Positions 33,474 to 42,577 of a DNA stretch of 64,000 nt are shown piece after piece. A program made the position numbers and the translations under genes. Location: contig NZ_CP041244.1 in assembly GCF_006547145.1 (NCBI RefSeq), positions 6,386,001 to 6,450,000 on the forward strand, in the 5' to 3' direction. The notes beneath the pieces are model-generated. The model was not told the origin of the DNA. It did not search any database and saw nothing but the letters and a program-made list of their open reading frames with translations. How positions within the stretch are numbered: position 1 is the first letter of the stretch; the number at the start of each line of letters is the position of its first letter. Source of the DNA: Actinomadura sp. WMMA1423. Its GTDB lineage: Bacteria > Actinomycetota > Actinomycetes > Streptosporangiales > Streptosporangiaceae.

Positions 33474-35906
33474 ATGGACGACGACGCCCGAACGGACCAC
33501 GACACGCTGATGGACGACGACGCGCACATGGACGACGACACGCCGTTGGACGACGACACGCAGGCCGAGCCCGTCCCCGAGGAACCGCTCCCCGTCGCCG
33601 AACCCCCCGAGGTGACCGTGTCCGAGGACCACAGCCCCGAAAGGGCGGAAAGACCAGAGCAGACCGACAGGCCCGTCCCCGAGGAGGACGCGCGCCCCGC
33701 GCCGCCGACCGGGACCTACCGCCTCCAGCTCCGCGGGACGCCCGAGGAGCACTTCGGATTCGCCGAGGCCGCCGCGCTGGCCCCCTACCTGGCGGCCCTC
33801 GGCGTGTCGCACGTCTACCTGTCGCCGGTCCTGCAGGCCGCGCCGGGCTCCACGCACGGCTACGACGTCGTCGACCACTCCCGGCTCTCGGAGGAGCTCG
33901 GCGGGCCCGAGGCGTTCGGCGCCATGGCGACCCGGTTCCGGGCGCACGGGCTGCGGGTGCTGGTGGACGTCGTCCCGAACCACATGGCGATCCCCGAACC
34001 GGCCGAGCTGAGCCTGCCGTTCGCGGACGTCCTGGCGGAGGGGCCGCGGTCGCGGTTCGCCCGCTGGTTCGACGTCGACTGGGAGGCGGGCGGCGGCCGG
34101 ATCGTGCCGCCCGGCGAGGGCGAGCCCAACTACCGGCGCTTCTTCGACATCTCCGGCCTGATCGGGCTGCGGCAGGAGGACGCGGAGGTCTTCGAGCGCA
34201 CCCACGCGCTGCTGCTGAGCCTGGTCCGGGACGGCATGGTGGACGGGCTGCGCGTCGACCACCCCGACGGGCTCGCCGACCCGCGCGGCTACCTGCGCCG
34301 GCTCGCCGAGGCCGCCCCGGACCGCTGGCTGCTGGTCGAGAAGATCACCGAGGGCGAGGAGCGGCTGCCCGCGGACTGGCCGTGCGCGGGCACCACCGGC
34401 TACGACGCGCTCGGCATGATCGGCGGGCTCTTCGTCGACCCGGCCGGGGAGAAGCCGCTGACCGACCACTACGTGGCGCTCACGGGCAACCCGGCCGACT
34501 TCGAGGAGGTCGAGCGGGACGCGCGGATGCACGCCGCCACGCACGGCCTCAAGCCCGAGATCGAGCGGCTCCAGCGCGTCCTCGACCGGGTCGTGGGCGA
34601 GCGCCGTCCCGGCCTGGAACGGGCCCTGGTCGAGCTGCTGGTCGCCATGCCCGTCTACCGCGCGTACGTGGTGCCCGGAGAGGACGCTCCCCAGCAGGCC
34701 GTCGACGTCGTGAACGAGGCCGCCCGCCGCGCGCGGGCGCATCTGCCGGAGGACGTGCACGGCGACCTCGACGTGGTCGTGGACCTGGCCCTCGGACGCG
34801 GCGAGCGCACCGACGCCGAGTTCATCGTGCGCTTCCAGCAGACGTCGTCCCCCCTCGCCGCCAAGGGCGTGGAGGACACGGCGTTCTACCGGTGGAACCG
34901 CATGGCCGCCCTGAACGAGGTGGGCGGCGCGCCAGGGCGGTTCAGCGTCGCCCAGGAGGACTTCCACTCCTTCTGCATTCGCGTGGCGCGCGACTGGCCG
35001 CTCACGATGACGACGCTGTCCACGCACGACACCAAGCGCGAGGAGGACGTGCGCGCCTGGCTGGCGGTGCTGTCGGAACTGCCCGCCGAGTGGGTCGAGA
35101 ACGTGGACCGGTGGCGGAACTGGGGTCCCGGCGCGTCCCCCATGGAGCCGGACCTGGAGTACCTGTTCTGGCAGACGCTCGTCGGGGCGTGGCCGCTCAC
35201 CACCGGCAGGCTGGAGGAGTTCCTCACCAAGGCGATGCGCGAGGCCAAGACGCGCACGTCCTGGGCCGAGCAGGACTCCGGCTACGAGGAGGCCGTCCTG
35301 GAGTACGCGCGCGGCGTCCTGGCCGATCCGGACCTCGTGACCGACATGACGTCGTTCGTGGCGAAGCTGGCCCCCTATGCCCGCGTGAACACGCTCGGCC
35401 AGAAGCTCGTCCAGCTCGCGATGCCGGGCGTCCCCGACGTCTACCAGGGCTGCGAGATGACCGGCCTGTCACTGGTCGACCCCGACAACCGGCGGCCCGT
35501 GGACTACGGGCGGCGCCGCGAGCACCTGTTCCGGCTCGACACCGGCCGCCAGCCCAAGGAGGTGGACGACGAGAAGCTGCTCGTCACCTCGCGGGCGCTG
35601 CGGCTGCGCCGGTCCCATCCGGAGTGGTTCGGGCCCGGCTCCCGGCACGAGCCGGTGACCGCGCGCGGGCCCGCCGCCGATCACCTCGTCGGGTTCGCGC
35701 GGGGCGAGGCCGTCGCGCTCGCCACCCGGCTCCCCGTGGGCCTGGAGCGCCGCGGCGGCTGGAAGGGGACCCGCGTGGACGTCCACCGCCAGGGCTGGCG
35801 GGACGTCCTCACCGGCTGCACGCACATGGGCCCGATCCTGGAGGCCTCGCGCGTGTTCGAGCACCTTCCCGTCGCGCTGCTCGTCCCCCGGGAGATCGAT
35901 CGGTGA
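33474..35906 (+). CDS. treY: Maltooligosyltrehalose synthase with acidic N-terminal extension
   Basis: The 810-residue GH13 isomerase converts the reducing end of maltooligosaccharides to a trehalose unit. Catalytic motifs include 'GLRVDHPDG' (near 260) and Glu in 'LLVEKI' (near 287). The family-typical start 'GTYRLQL' appears only at about residue 80. Before it is an acidic extension with four M/L-D-D-D repeats, then a Pro/Glu-rich linker. The ATG follows glgX by 18 bases with AGGGAC upstream. The 3' end overlaps treZ by GTGA. The extension is unusual and may be a real disordered tail or a sign of a later start. Confidence 0.93.
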   Translation: MDDDARTDHDTLMDDDAHMDDDTPLDDDTQAEPVPEEPLPVAEPPEVTVSEDHSPERAERPEQTDRPVPEEDARPAPPTGTYRLQLRGTPEEHFGFAEAAALAPYLAALGVSHVYLSPVLQAAPGSTHGYDVVDHSRLSEELGGPEAFGAMATRFRAHGLRVLVDVVPNHMAIPEPAELSLPFADVLAEGPRSRFARWFDVDWEAGGGRIVPPGEGEPNYRRFFDISGLIGLRQEDAEVFERTHALLLSLVRDGMVDGLRVDHPDGLADPRGYLRRLAEAAPDRWLLVEKITEGEERLPADWPCAGTTGYDALGMIGGLFVDPAGEKPLTDHYVALTGNPADFEEVERDARMHAATHGLKPEIERLQRVLDRVVGERRPGLERALVELLVAMPVYRAYVVPGEDAPQQAVDVVNEAARRARAHLPEDVHGDLDVVVDLALGRGERTDAEFIVRFQQTSSPLAAKGVEDTAFYRWNRMAALNEVGGAPGRFSVAQEDFHSFCIRVARDWPLTMTTLSTHDTKREEDVRAWLAVLSELPAEWVENVDRWRNWGPGASPMEPDLEYLFWQTLVGAWPLTTGRLEEFLTKAMREAKTRTSWAEQDSGYEEAVLEYARGVLADPDLVTDMTSFVAKLAPYARVNTLGQKLVQLAMPGVPDVYQGCEMTGLSLVDPDNRRPVDYGRRREHLFRLDTGRQPKEVDDEKLLVTSRALRLRRSHPEWFGPGSRHEPVTARGPAADHLVGFARGEAVALATRLPVGLERRGGWKGTRVDVHRQGWRDVLTGCTHMGPILEASRVFEHLPVALLVPREIDR

Positions 35907-37738
35907 GCGCCCGTTTCGAAGTGTGGGCACCGGCCGCCGGCCGCGTGGACGTCGTGGCCGGCGGCGCCCGGTACCCCATGGACGCGCGGCCCTCGGGACG
36001 GTGGGAGGCCGAGGTCGCGGACGCCGACCATGGGACCGACTACGGGTTCGTCCTCGACGAGGCCGACGAAGTACTGCCCGATCCGCGCTCGCCATGGCAG
36101 CCCGAGGGCGTCCATGGCCAGAGCCGCGTGTACGACCACGGCCGGTTCGCCTGGACCGACCGGCACTGGCACGGCCGCCCGCTCCCCGGCAGCGTCCTTT
36201 ACGAGATGCACGTGGGCACGTTCACGCCCGAGGGCACGTTCGACGCGGCGATCGAACGGCTCGACCATCTGGTGGCACTCGGCATAGACGCCGTGGAACT
36301 GCTGCCGGTCGCGTCCTTCCCCGGCCATCACGGGTGGGGTTACGACGGTGTGCACCTGTGGGCGCCGCACGAACCGTACGGCGGCCCGGACGGGTTGAAG
36401 CGCTTCGTGGACGCCGCTCATGCGCGCGGCCTGGCCGTTGTCCTGGACGTCGTCTACAACCACCTAGGGCCGGACGGAAACCGCCTGGGAAGCTACGGCC
36501 CGTATTTCACCAGCGCCCACGCCACGCCCTGGGGCGACGCCGTGAACTTCGACCAGGAAGGATCGGACGAAGTCCGAGCGTTCGTCGTCCAGAACGCGCT
36601 GATGTGGTTGCGCGACTACCACCTGGACGGCCTGCGCCTTGACGCCGTCCACGCCTTCACCGACCACGGCGCGGTGCACATCCTGGAAGAGATGGGACGC
36701 GCCGTCTCCGCGCTTTCGGCCCACCTGGGCCGGGAACTGTTCCTCATCGCCGAATCGGACCTGAACGACCCGCGCCTGGTGACGTCCAGGGAAGCGGGCG
36801 GATACGGCCTCGACGCCCAATGGAGTGACGACTTCCACCACGCCCTGCACGCCGCGCTCACCGGTGAGAGGCAGGGCTATTACTGCGACTTCGGCTCCCT
36901 GGAAACGCTGGAGAAGGCCTTCACGAAGGCCTTCGTCCACGACGGGACGATGTCGACCTACCGGGGGCGGCACCACGGCCGCCCGGTCAATGTCCGGGAA
37001 ACGCCCGCGCACAGGTTCCTCGGCTTCCTGCAGAACCACGACCAGGTGGGGAACCGCGCGGCGGGCGACCGGATAGGGGCCCTTCTGCCGTCCCCCGGGC
37101 TGCTGAAGGTCGGCGCGGCGCTGCTTCTGCTAGGGCCGTTCACGCCCATGCTCTTCATGGGCGAGGAATGGGGCGCCTCGACCCCGTGGTGCTATTTCAC
37201 CGACCACCAGGATCCGGACCTCGCGCGCGCGGTGAGCGAGGGACGGCGGCGCGAGTTCTCCCGGCATGGCTGGAGCGGCGAGGTTCCCGATCCACAGGCT
37301 GTGGACACGTTCCGGCGCTCCGTCCTCGACTGGGCCGAGCCGGACCGGTCCCCGCACCGCGACCTGCTCGAATGGCACCGCGACCTGATCGCGCTGCGCC
37401 GCTCCCGGCCCGAACTGAACGACCCCCGGCTGACCGCCGTGACCGTGGAGACGCACGGAGGGGCGGGGGGCGGTGCGGCCGCGGGCGGTGCGGCGGCGCG
37501 CGCGCTGACCGTGCGGCGCGGCCCGGTGTGCGTGGCGGCGAACCTCGGTGACGGGCCCGTCGTGCTCCCCATGCCCGGTCCCGGCGGCGGCGCGCCACGG
37601 CTGCTGCTCGCGTCGGATCCGGCGATTCTTCTTACCCCGGATGGTTCCGACCATTCCGGACCGGTCTCGGTGGCGCTGCCGGAGGCGTCCGTCGCGGTCG
37701 TCGACCTCGGTGAGCCCCGGGTCCAGGGGCGTGATTAG
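35903..37738 (+). CDS. treZ: Maltooligosyltrehalose trehalohydrolase
   Basis: The 611-residue GH13 enzyme releases trehalose from the TreY product. It has the N-terminal beta domain, then 'GLRLDAVHAF' (nucleophile Asp near 246), 'LIAESDLND' (acid Glu near 282) and 'NHDQVGNRA' (Asp near 379). It starts with GTG overlapping the treY stop, so translation is coupled. The Ala/Gly-rich stretch near residue 515 is a low-complexity insert in the C-terminal domain. It completes the glucan-to-trehalose route. Confidence 0.95.
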   Translation: MSARFEVWAPAAGRVDVVAGGARYPMDARPSGRWEAEVADADHGTDYGFVLDEADEVLPDPRSPWQPEGVHGQSRVYDHGRFAWTDRHWHGRPLPGSVLYEMHVGTFTPEGTFDAAIERLDHLVALGIDAVELLPVASFPGHHGWGYDGVHLWAPHEPYGGPDGLKRFVDAAHARGLAVVLDVVYNHLGPDGNRLGSYGPYFTSAHATPWGDAVNFDQEGSDEVRAFVVQNALMWLRDYHLDGLRLDAVHAFTDHGAVHILEEMGRAVSALSAHLGRELFLIAESDLNDPRLVTSREAGGYGLDAQWSDDFHHALHAALTGERQGYYCDFGSLETLEKAFTKAFVHDGTMSTYRGRHHGRPVNVRETPAHRFLGFLQNHDQVGNRAAGDRIGALLPSPGLLKVGAALLLLGPFTPMLFMGEEWGASTPWCYFTDHQDPDLARAVSEGRRREFSRHGWSGEVPDPQAVDTFRRSVLDWAEPDRSPHRDLLEWHRDLIALRRSRPELNDPRLTAVTVETHGGAGGGAAAGGAAARALTVRRGPVCVAANLGDGPVVLPMPGPGGGAPRLLLASDPAILLTPDGSDHSGPVSVALPEASVAVVDLGEPRVQGRD

Positions 37739-37801
37739 GGCCACATCCGTACTGCTCCCGCAAAACCGTGTTCGTTGTTGTACTACGAGTGGCAAACCGC
37801 A

Positions 37802-37846
37802 GGTCAAGAGCGCGGCGGGAGCCGGGCAATGGTCAAGATTGGTCAT
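37802..37846 (+). promoter_or_regulatory. Possible direct-repeat site upstream of the response regulator
   Basis: GGTCAAGA occurs at 37802-37809 and 37831-37838, followed by GGTCAT at 37841-37846, within the 119-base leader of the response regulator gene. OmpR-type regulators often bind direct repeats upstream of their own gene. The match is short and could be chance. Confidence 0.3.
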
Positions 37847-37857
37847 ACGATCGGTTC

Positions 37858-38529
37858 ATGACCTCAGTACTGCTCGCCGAGGACGACACGTCCATCTCCG
37901 AGCCTCTCGCCCGCGCGCTGCGGCGCGAGGGGTACACCGTCGAAGTCAGCCCCGACGGCCCACAGGCGCTGGAGCGGGCGCTCGGGGGCGGCGTGGACCT
38001 GATCGTCCTGGATCTCGGCCTTCCCGAGCTGGACGGCCTTGAGGTGGCCCGCCGGGTGCGGGCCGAGGGGCACGGCGTGCCCATCCTGATCCTGACCGCC
38101 CGGGCCGACGAGGTCGACACCGTCGTCGGGCTGGACGCGGGCGCCGACGACTACGTGACCAAGCCGTTCCGCCTGGCCGAGCTGCTCGCGCGGGTGCGCG
38201 CACTGCTGCGCCGGGGCAGCACCGAGACCCCGATCGTCCAGGGGGTGCGGATCGACGCCGAGTCGCGCCGCGCCTGGATGGGCGAGCAGGAGCTCCAGCT
38301 GACCACGAAGGAGTTCGACCTGCTGCGCGTCCTCGTGCGCGACGCGGGCAAGGTCGTGACCCGCGAACAGATCATGCGCGAGGTGTGGGACACCAACTGG
38401 TGGGGTTCCACGAAGACCCTCGACATGCATATTTCCTGGCTGCGCCGCAAGCTCGGCGACGACGCCGGCAGTCCCCGCTACATCACCACGGTGCGGGGCG
38501 TCGGCTTCCGGTTCGAACGCGGCGACTAG
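37858..38529 (+). CDS. OmpR-family response regulator
   Basis: The 223-residue regulator has a receiver domain with acidic pocket E-D-D (residues 8-10), phosphoacceptor Asp52 (V-L-D-L-G) and the conserved T/K switch (L-T-A-R, then T-K-P-F). A winged-helix DNA-binding domain ends in 'YITTVRGVGFRFE'. The ATG at 37858 gives a normal N terminus; an earlier in-frame ATG would add 30 non-conserved residues. It pairs with the histidine kinase 99 bases downstream. The regulated process is unknown. Confidence 0.94.
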   Translation: MTSVLLAEDDTSISEPLARALRREGYTVEVSPDGPQALERALGGGVDLIVLDLGLPELDGLEVARRVRAEGHGVPILILTARADEVDTVVGLDAGADDYVTKPFRLAELLARVRALLRRGSTETPIVQGVRIDAESRRAWMGEQELQLTTKEFDLLRVLVRDAGKVVTREQIMREVWDTNWWGSTKTLDMHISWLRRKLGDDAGSPRYITTVRGVGFRFERGD

Positions 38530-38556
38530 CACCGGCCGCCGCGGTCGTGCGGGACG

Positions 38557-38583
38557 CCGGGGGCCTTCCCGAGAGGCCCCCGG
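38557..38583 (+). terminator. Hairpin between response regulator and kinase genes
   Basis: CCGGGGGCCT (38557-38566) and AGGCCCCCGG (38574-38583) form a perfect 10-bp stem with a 7-base loop, midway between the two genes. There is no T tract. It may lower read-through to the kinase or protect the regulator transcript. Confidence 0.6.
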
Positions 38584-38628
38584 GGCCGGTGCCGCACGGT
38601 CCGCGGCCCCACCCTCGAAGGAGCCCCC

Positions 38629-39900
38629 ATGAGGCGCCGACTGCTCCTGTCGACGCTCGCGGTGGCGGTGGTCGCGCTGCTCCTGCTCGGCATACCCCTC
38701 GCCTACGCCGCCCACAAGCTCGTGTACGAGGAGGCCGGCCGGTCGCTCGACCGGGAGGCGTCCTCCATCGCCGGCGGGGTCGGGTACAGCCTGGAGGCGC
38801 ACCAGCCCGTCACCGGCACGGTCCTCGCCCGCGAGTACCCGGGCCGGCACGTCGCGATCACGCTGCCGGACGGCCGGACGGTGACCGCCGGGCCGCTCGC
38901 GCGCGGGCGCGTCCTGGCGGCGACGGCGACGCACGGCCGGGTCAGGGTGCGCGTGTCGCGCCCGGAGGCGCAGGTCCGCGACGCCGCGCTCCGGCTGCTC
39001 CTGCTGGTCGGCAGCCTGGCCCTGCTCTGCGTGGCCGTCACGGTGGGGCTGGCGATGGTGCAGGCCCGCAAGCTGACGCTGCCGCTGGTCGACCTCGCCG
39101 AGACCGCCGACCGGCTCGGCAGCGGAAACGCCCGCCCGCGCCCGCGCCGCTACGGCATCCCCGAGGTCGACCGGGTCGCCGAGGTGCTGGACCGCAGCGC
39201 CGTCCGCATCACCGACCTGCTGGTCGCCAGCCGCGAGTTCGCCGCCGACGCCAGCCACCAGCTCCGCACGCCGCTGACCGCGCTGTCCATGCGGCTGGAG
39301 GAGATGATCGAGGCGGCCGAGTACCCCGACGTCGTCCGGGAGGAGGGCGCGGCGGCGGTCGCGCAGGCCGAACGGCTCGTCGCGGTCGTCGAGCAGCTGC
39401 TCGCCCGCGCCCGGCACGACCGGACCGGCGGCGCCGTCCCGTCCCCGATCGACGAGATCATCGCCCAGCAGGTGGAGGAGTGGCGGCCGAGCTTCCGCAA
39501 GGCCGGACGGGACGTGCGGATCATCGGCGAGCAGGGCCTCGTCGGCATGACCCACCCCGAGGGCTTCTCCCAGATCGTCGCCACGCTCCTGGAGAACTCC
39601 CTGGTGCACGGCGCCGGAACCGTGACCATCCACACCAAGCCGGGCGCGAGCTCGGTGGTGGTCGAGGTCGGCGACGAGGGGGAGGGCATCCCGGCGGGGC
39701 TGGAGCCCCGCATCTTCGAGCGCAGCGTCTCCGGCGGCCGCGGGACGGGCCTCGGGCTCTACCTCGCCCGCTCGCTGGCGGTGGTGGACGGCGGGCGGCT
39801 GGAACTGCTCCACTCCAGACCCGCGGTCTTCGGGGTCTTCCTGCGCCAGGCGGCCGAGGTCCGCCTGGCGGCCGAACGCGTGGTCATGGGCCCCGCCTGA
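38629..39900 (+). CDS. Sensor histidine kinase
   Basis: The 423-residue kinase has two membrane spans (about 5-27 and 122-142) around a roughly 95-residue extracytoplasmic sensor, then HAMP, then the H-box 'ASHQLRTPLTAL' with His210. ATP-binding motifs follow: the N box (L-L-E-N-S-L-V-H-G) and the G boxes (D-E-G-E-G-I and G-R-G-T-G-L-G-L-Y-L-A). All catalytic motifs are intact. GAAGGAGC precedes the ATG. Partner is the OmpR-type regulator upstream. The signal is not deducible. Confidence 0.93.
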   Translation: MRRRLLLSTLAVAVVALLLLGIPLAYAAHKLVYEEAGRSLDREASSIAGGVGYSLEAHQPVTGTVLAREYPGRHVAITLPDGRTVTAGPLARGRVLAATATHGRVRVRVSRPEAQVRDAALRLLLLVGSLALLCVAVTVGLAMVQARKLTLPLVDLAETADRLGSGNARPRPRRYGIPEVDRVAEVLDRSAVRITDLLVASREFAADASHQLRTPLTALSMRLEEMIEAAEYPDVVREEGAAAVAQAERLVAVVEQLLARARHDRTGGAVPSPIDEIIAQQVEEWRPSFRKAGRDVRIIGEQGLVGMTHPEGFSQIVATLLENSLVHGAGTVTIHTKPGASSVVVEVGDEGEGIPAGLEPRIFERSVSGGRGTGLGLYLARSLAVVDGGRLELLHSRPAVFGVFLRQAAEVRLAAERVVMGPA

Positions 39901-39937
39901 CGCGCTCCGCGCGGTCGCGGGGCCGAGCCGCGGGGCC

Positions 39938-39985
39938 GCCGGGCGGCGGGGACGCCGGGCGGCGGGGACGCCGGGCGGCGGGGGC
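39938..39985. repeat. Three 16-base tandem repeats abutting the GtrA-like gene
   Basis: Units GCCGGGCGGCGGGGAC occupy 39938-39953, 39954-39969 and 39970-39985, the last with one change. The array ends exactly at the stop codon of the convergent GtrA-like gene. Confidence 0.75.
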
Positions 39986-40603
39986 TCAGATCTCGGCGTA
40001 GTCCTCGGCGGCGCGGTCGAGGGAGTGCAGGAGCCGGGGCGCCGGGGCGGGGCCGCCCTCCGGCGCGCGGGTGGCGCCGGGGCCCTGCGCGCCGGGCTCG
40101 GCGGCGGGCTCGTCCGCGGGCTCGTCGGCGGGAGCCTCGGGCAGCCCGGACGCCGGGTCGACGGGCGGGGCGCTCGCGGGCAGGAACACCCACTTCTTGT
40201 ACGACCAGAAGCGGAACAGCGTCGCCACGCCGGTGCCGACGACCAGCGCGAGGTTGTAGAACACGGCGCCGTCGAGGCCGAGGACGTAGTGCGAGAAGCC
40301 GATGAACAGCTCGGTGATCACCAGTCCGACGCCGTTCAGCGCGAAGAACAGCACGTACTCGCGGCCGAGCCCGGTGCGGTCGCGGTGCCGGAACGTCCAG
40401 TAGCGGTTCGCCAGGTAGGAGAACGTCGTCGCGATCACGGTGGCGACGCCGTTGGAGGTGAGCGGCCCGACCCCCATGCCGGTGTGCAGGCCGTTGCCGA
40501 TCGCGAAAGTGATCACGAACGCGATGGCGCCCACGCTGCCGAACTGGGCCAGCTCGCGCACGAGGTGCGCGAACCGCCGGTGGACTCTGGCGACCAGGCT
40601 CAC
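39986..40603 (-). CDS. GtrA-family membrane protein
   Basis: The 205-residue protein has four membrane spans with the GtrA pattern. 'FGSVGAIAFVITFAIGNGL' starts the first span, and 'NRYWTFRHRDR' and 'YKKWVFLP' close spans 2 and 4. Family members are thought to flip polyprenyl-linked sugars or assist wall glycosylation. A Pro/Ala/Glu-rich C-terminal tail follows. The GTG at 40603 starts the conserved region; longer in-frame starts exist as far as 40795. It is divergent from purK and near UDP-glucose dehydrogenase, LCP and glycosyltransferase genes. Confidence 0.85.
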   Translation of the reverse strand: MSLVARVHRRFAHLVRELAQFGSVGAIAFVITFAIGNGLHTGMGVGPLTSNGVATVIATTFSYLANRYWTFRHRDRTGLGREYVLFFALNGVGLVITELFIGFSHYVLGLDGAVFYNLALVVGTGVATLFRFWSYKKWVFLPASAPPVDPASGLPEAPADEPADEPAAEPGAQGPGATRAPEGGPAPAPRLLHSLDRAAEDYAEI

Positions 40604-40820
40604 GAAGGGGAACCGTCCTTCCGCGCTTGCGCTGTCTTCTGGGGCTGAGGCATCACGAGGATAGACGCCCGTGGCCCCCGGGACGCCGGAACATGAACGT
40701 TTCACAACCCACCCCCCGTTCCGTGACCATTGTTGCGTGCCCATTGCCGGGGTCCCCACACGGGCTTCGACGCGGGCGGCGCGTGATTCGTTCATGCCGT
40801 ACGCCCGATAGCCTTTCGAC

Positions 40821-41996
40821 GTGAAGGTCGATGAGATGCCCGTGGTCGGGATGGCGGGCGGGGGGCAGCTCGCCCGGATGACCCAGCAGGCCGCGATCGC
40901 GCTCGGCGTGTCGCTGCGCGTGCTCGCCGGGTCCCGGGACGACTCGGCGGCCAGAGCGGTCTCGGACGTGCGGGTCGGCAACGACCGCGCCCTCGACGAC
41001 CTTCTGGCCTTCGCCAAGGGCTGCGACGCGGTCACCTTCGACCACGAGCACGTCCCGGGGCCGCACATCCAGAAGCTGGAGGCCTCCGGCGTCCCCTGCC
41101 GGCCCGGGTCCGCCGCCCTCGCCCACGCCCAGGACAAGCTGGTCATGCGCGAGCGGCTGAGCGGTCTCGGCGTCCCCTGCCCCGCCTACGCGCCCGTCCC
41201 GTCGCCCGAGCCCGCGGCGTTCCTGGAGGCGTTCGGCCGCGAGCACGGCTGGCCGCTGGTGCTGAAGTCCACGCGCGGCGGCTACGACGGCAAGGGCGTC
41301 TGGATCGCCCGCGACCCGGAGGAGGCCCGCGTCGCCGACCGGCTCCAGGCCGAGGGCGTCGACCTGCTGGTGGAGGAGCACGTCCCCTTCAGGCGCGAGC
41401 TGGCCGCGCTCGTCGCGCGCTCCCCGTACGGGCAGGGCGCCGCGTACCCGATCGTGGAGACCGTCCAGGAGGGCGGGATCTGCACCGAGGTGATCTCGCC
41501 CGCGCCCGGCCTGCCCGAGGATCTGGCCGTCGAGGCGCAGGCCCTCGCCCTCCGCGTCGCCGACGAGCTGGGCGTCGTGGGCCTCCTCGCCGTCGAGCTG
41601 TTCGAGACCGAGGGCGGGCTCCTGGTCAACGAGCTCGCCATGCGTCCGCACAACTCCGGGCACTGGACGATCGAGGGCGCCCGGACCTCGCAGTTCGAGC
41701 AGCACCTGCGGGCCGTCCTCGACCTGCCGCTGGGCTCCACCGAGCCCACCGCCCGGTACACCGTCATGGCCAACGTGCTCGGGGGCGACGACCCGGAGGT
41801 CTACCCCCGCTACGTCCACGTGATGGCCCACGACCCGGGCGTCAAGGTGCACATGTACGGCAAGGAGTCCCGCCCGGGACGCAAGATCGGGCACGTGACG
41901 GCGCTCGGCGACGACCTCGCCGAGGTCCGCGAGCGCGCCCGGCACGCCGCCGACTACCTGCGGTGGGGCCCCGCCATGAAGGACCGCGCCCAGTGA
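40821..41996 (+). CDS. purK: 5-(carboxyamino)imidazole ribonucleotide synthase
   Basis: The 391-residue ATP-grasp enzyme converts AIR, ATP and bicarbonate to N5-CAIR in purine synthesis. It has the 'GGGQLARM' N-terminal loop, the ATP-grasp Gly-rich 'LKSTRGGYDGKGVW' and the 'NELAMRPHNSGHWT' signature near residue 275. GTG at 40821 or ATG at 40836 could start it. purE follows 65 bases later in the same direction, the usual pairing. Confidence 0.96.
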   Translation: MKVDEMPVVGMAGGGQLARMTQQAAIALGVSLRVLAGSRDDSAARAVSDVRVGNDRALDDLLAFAKGCDAVTFDHEHVPGPHIQKLEASGVPCRPGSAALAHAQDKLVMRERLSGLGVPCPAYAPVPSPEPAAFLEAFGREHGWPLVLKSTRGGYDGKGVWIARDPEEARVADRLQAEGVDLLVEEHVPFRRELAALVARSPYGQGAAYPIVETVQEGGICTEVISPAPGLPEDLAVEAQALALRVADELGVVGLLAVELFETEGGLLVNELAMRPHNSGHWTIEGARTSQFEQHLRAVLDLPLGSTEPTARYTVMANVLGGDDPEVYPRYVHVMAHDPGVKVHMYGKESRPGRKIGHVTALGDDLAEVRERARHAADYLRWGPAMKDRAQ

Positions 41997-42061
41997 CGGA
42001 CCGTTCCCAGCGGCGGGCCGGGCGCGGTGACACCAGTGATCGAGTTCTAAGGGAGGCACGC

Positions 42062-42556
42062 GTGAACGCCCCGGTCGTCGGCGTGGTGATGGGCAGCGAC
42101 TCGGACTGGCCCGTGATGGAGGCGGCGGCCGGCGCGCTGGAGGAGTTCGGCGTCCCCTACGAGGCCGACGTGGTGTCCGCGCACCGCATGCCGCACGACA
42201 TGATCGCCTACGGGGAGGACGCGGCGGCCCGCGGCCTCCGGGTGATCATCGCGGGGGCGGGCGGCGCCGCGCACCTGCCGGGCATGCTGGCCTCGGTGAC
42301 GCCGCTGCCGGTGATCGGCGTGCCCGTCCCGCTGAAGTACCTGGACGGCATGGACTCGCTGCTCTCGATCGTCCAGATGCCCGCGGGCGTCCCGGTCGCG
42401 ACGGTCGCGGTCGGCGCGGCCCGCAACGCCGGGCTGCTGGCCGTCCGGATCCTGGCCGCCTCCGACGAGGACCTGCGAGCCAAGATGACGGTGTTCCAGC
42501 AGGACCTCTACGGTCAGGCCAAGGCGAAGGGCGCCCGCCTGCGAGAGCGCCTCTGA
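42062..42556 (+). CDS. purE: N5-CAIR mutase
   Basis: The 164-residue class I PurE moves the carboxyl group of N5-CAIR to give CAIR. Family motifs are 'MGSDSDWPVM' (near 10-19), 'SAHRMP' (near 40-45) and 'GAGGAAHLPGM'. The GTG at 42062 has AAGGGAGG before it and is preferred to a longer frame starting at 41963 inside purK. It is downstream of purK. Confidence 0.97.
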   Translation: MNAPVVGVVMGSDSDWPVMEAAAGALEEFGVPYEADVVSAHRMPHDMIAYGEDAAARGLRVIIAGAGGAAHLPGMLASVTPLPVIGVPVPLKYLDGMDSLLSIVQMPAGVPVATVAVGAARNAGLLAVRILAASDEDLRAKMTVFQQDLYGQAKAKGARLRERL

Positions 42557-42577
42557 GGGCCGCTCAGGGCCGCGCCG

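Noticed and set aside
31394..35902. Upstream extension of treZ through glgX and treY
   Set aside because: It is a frame shadow with low-complexity translation; the real start is the GTG at 35903 overlapping the treY stop.
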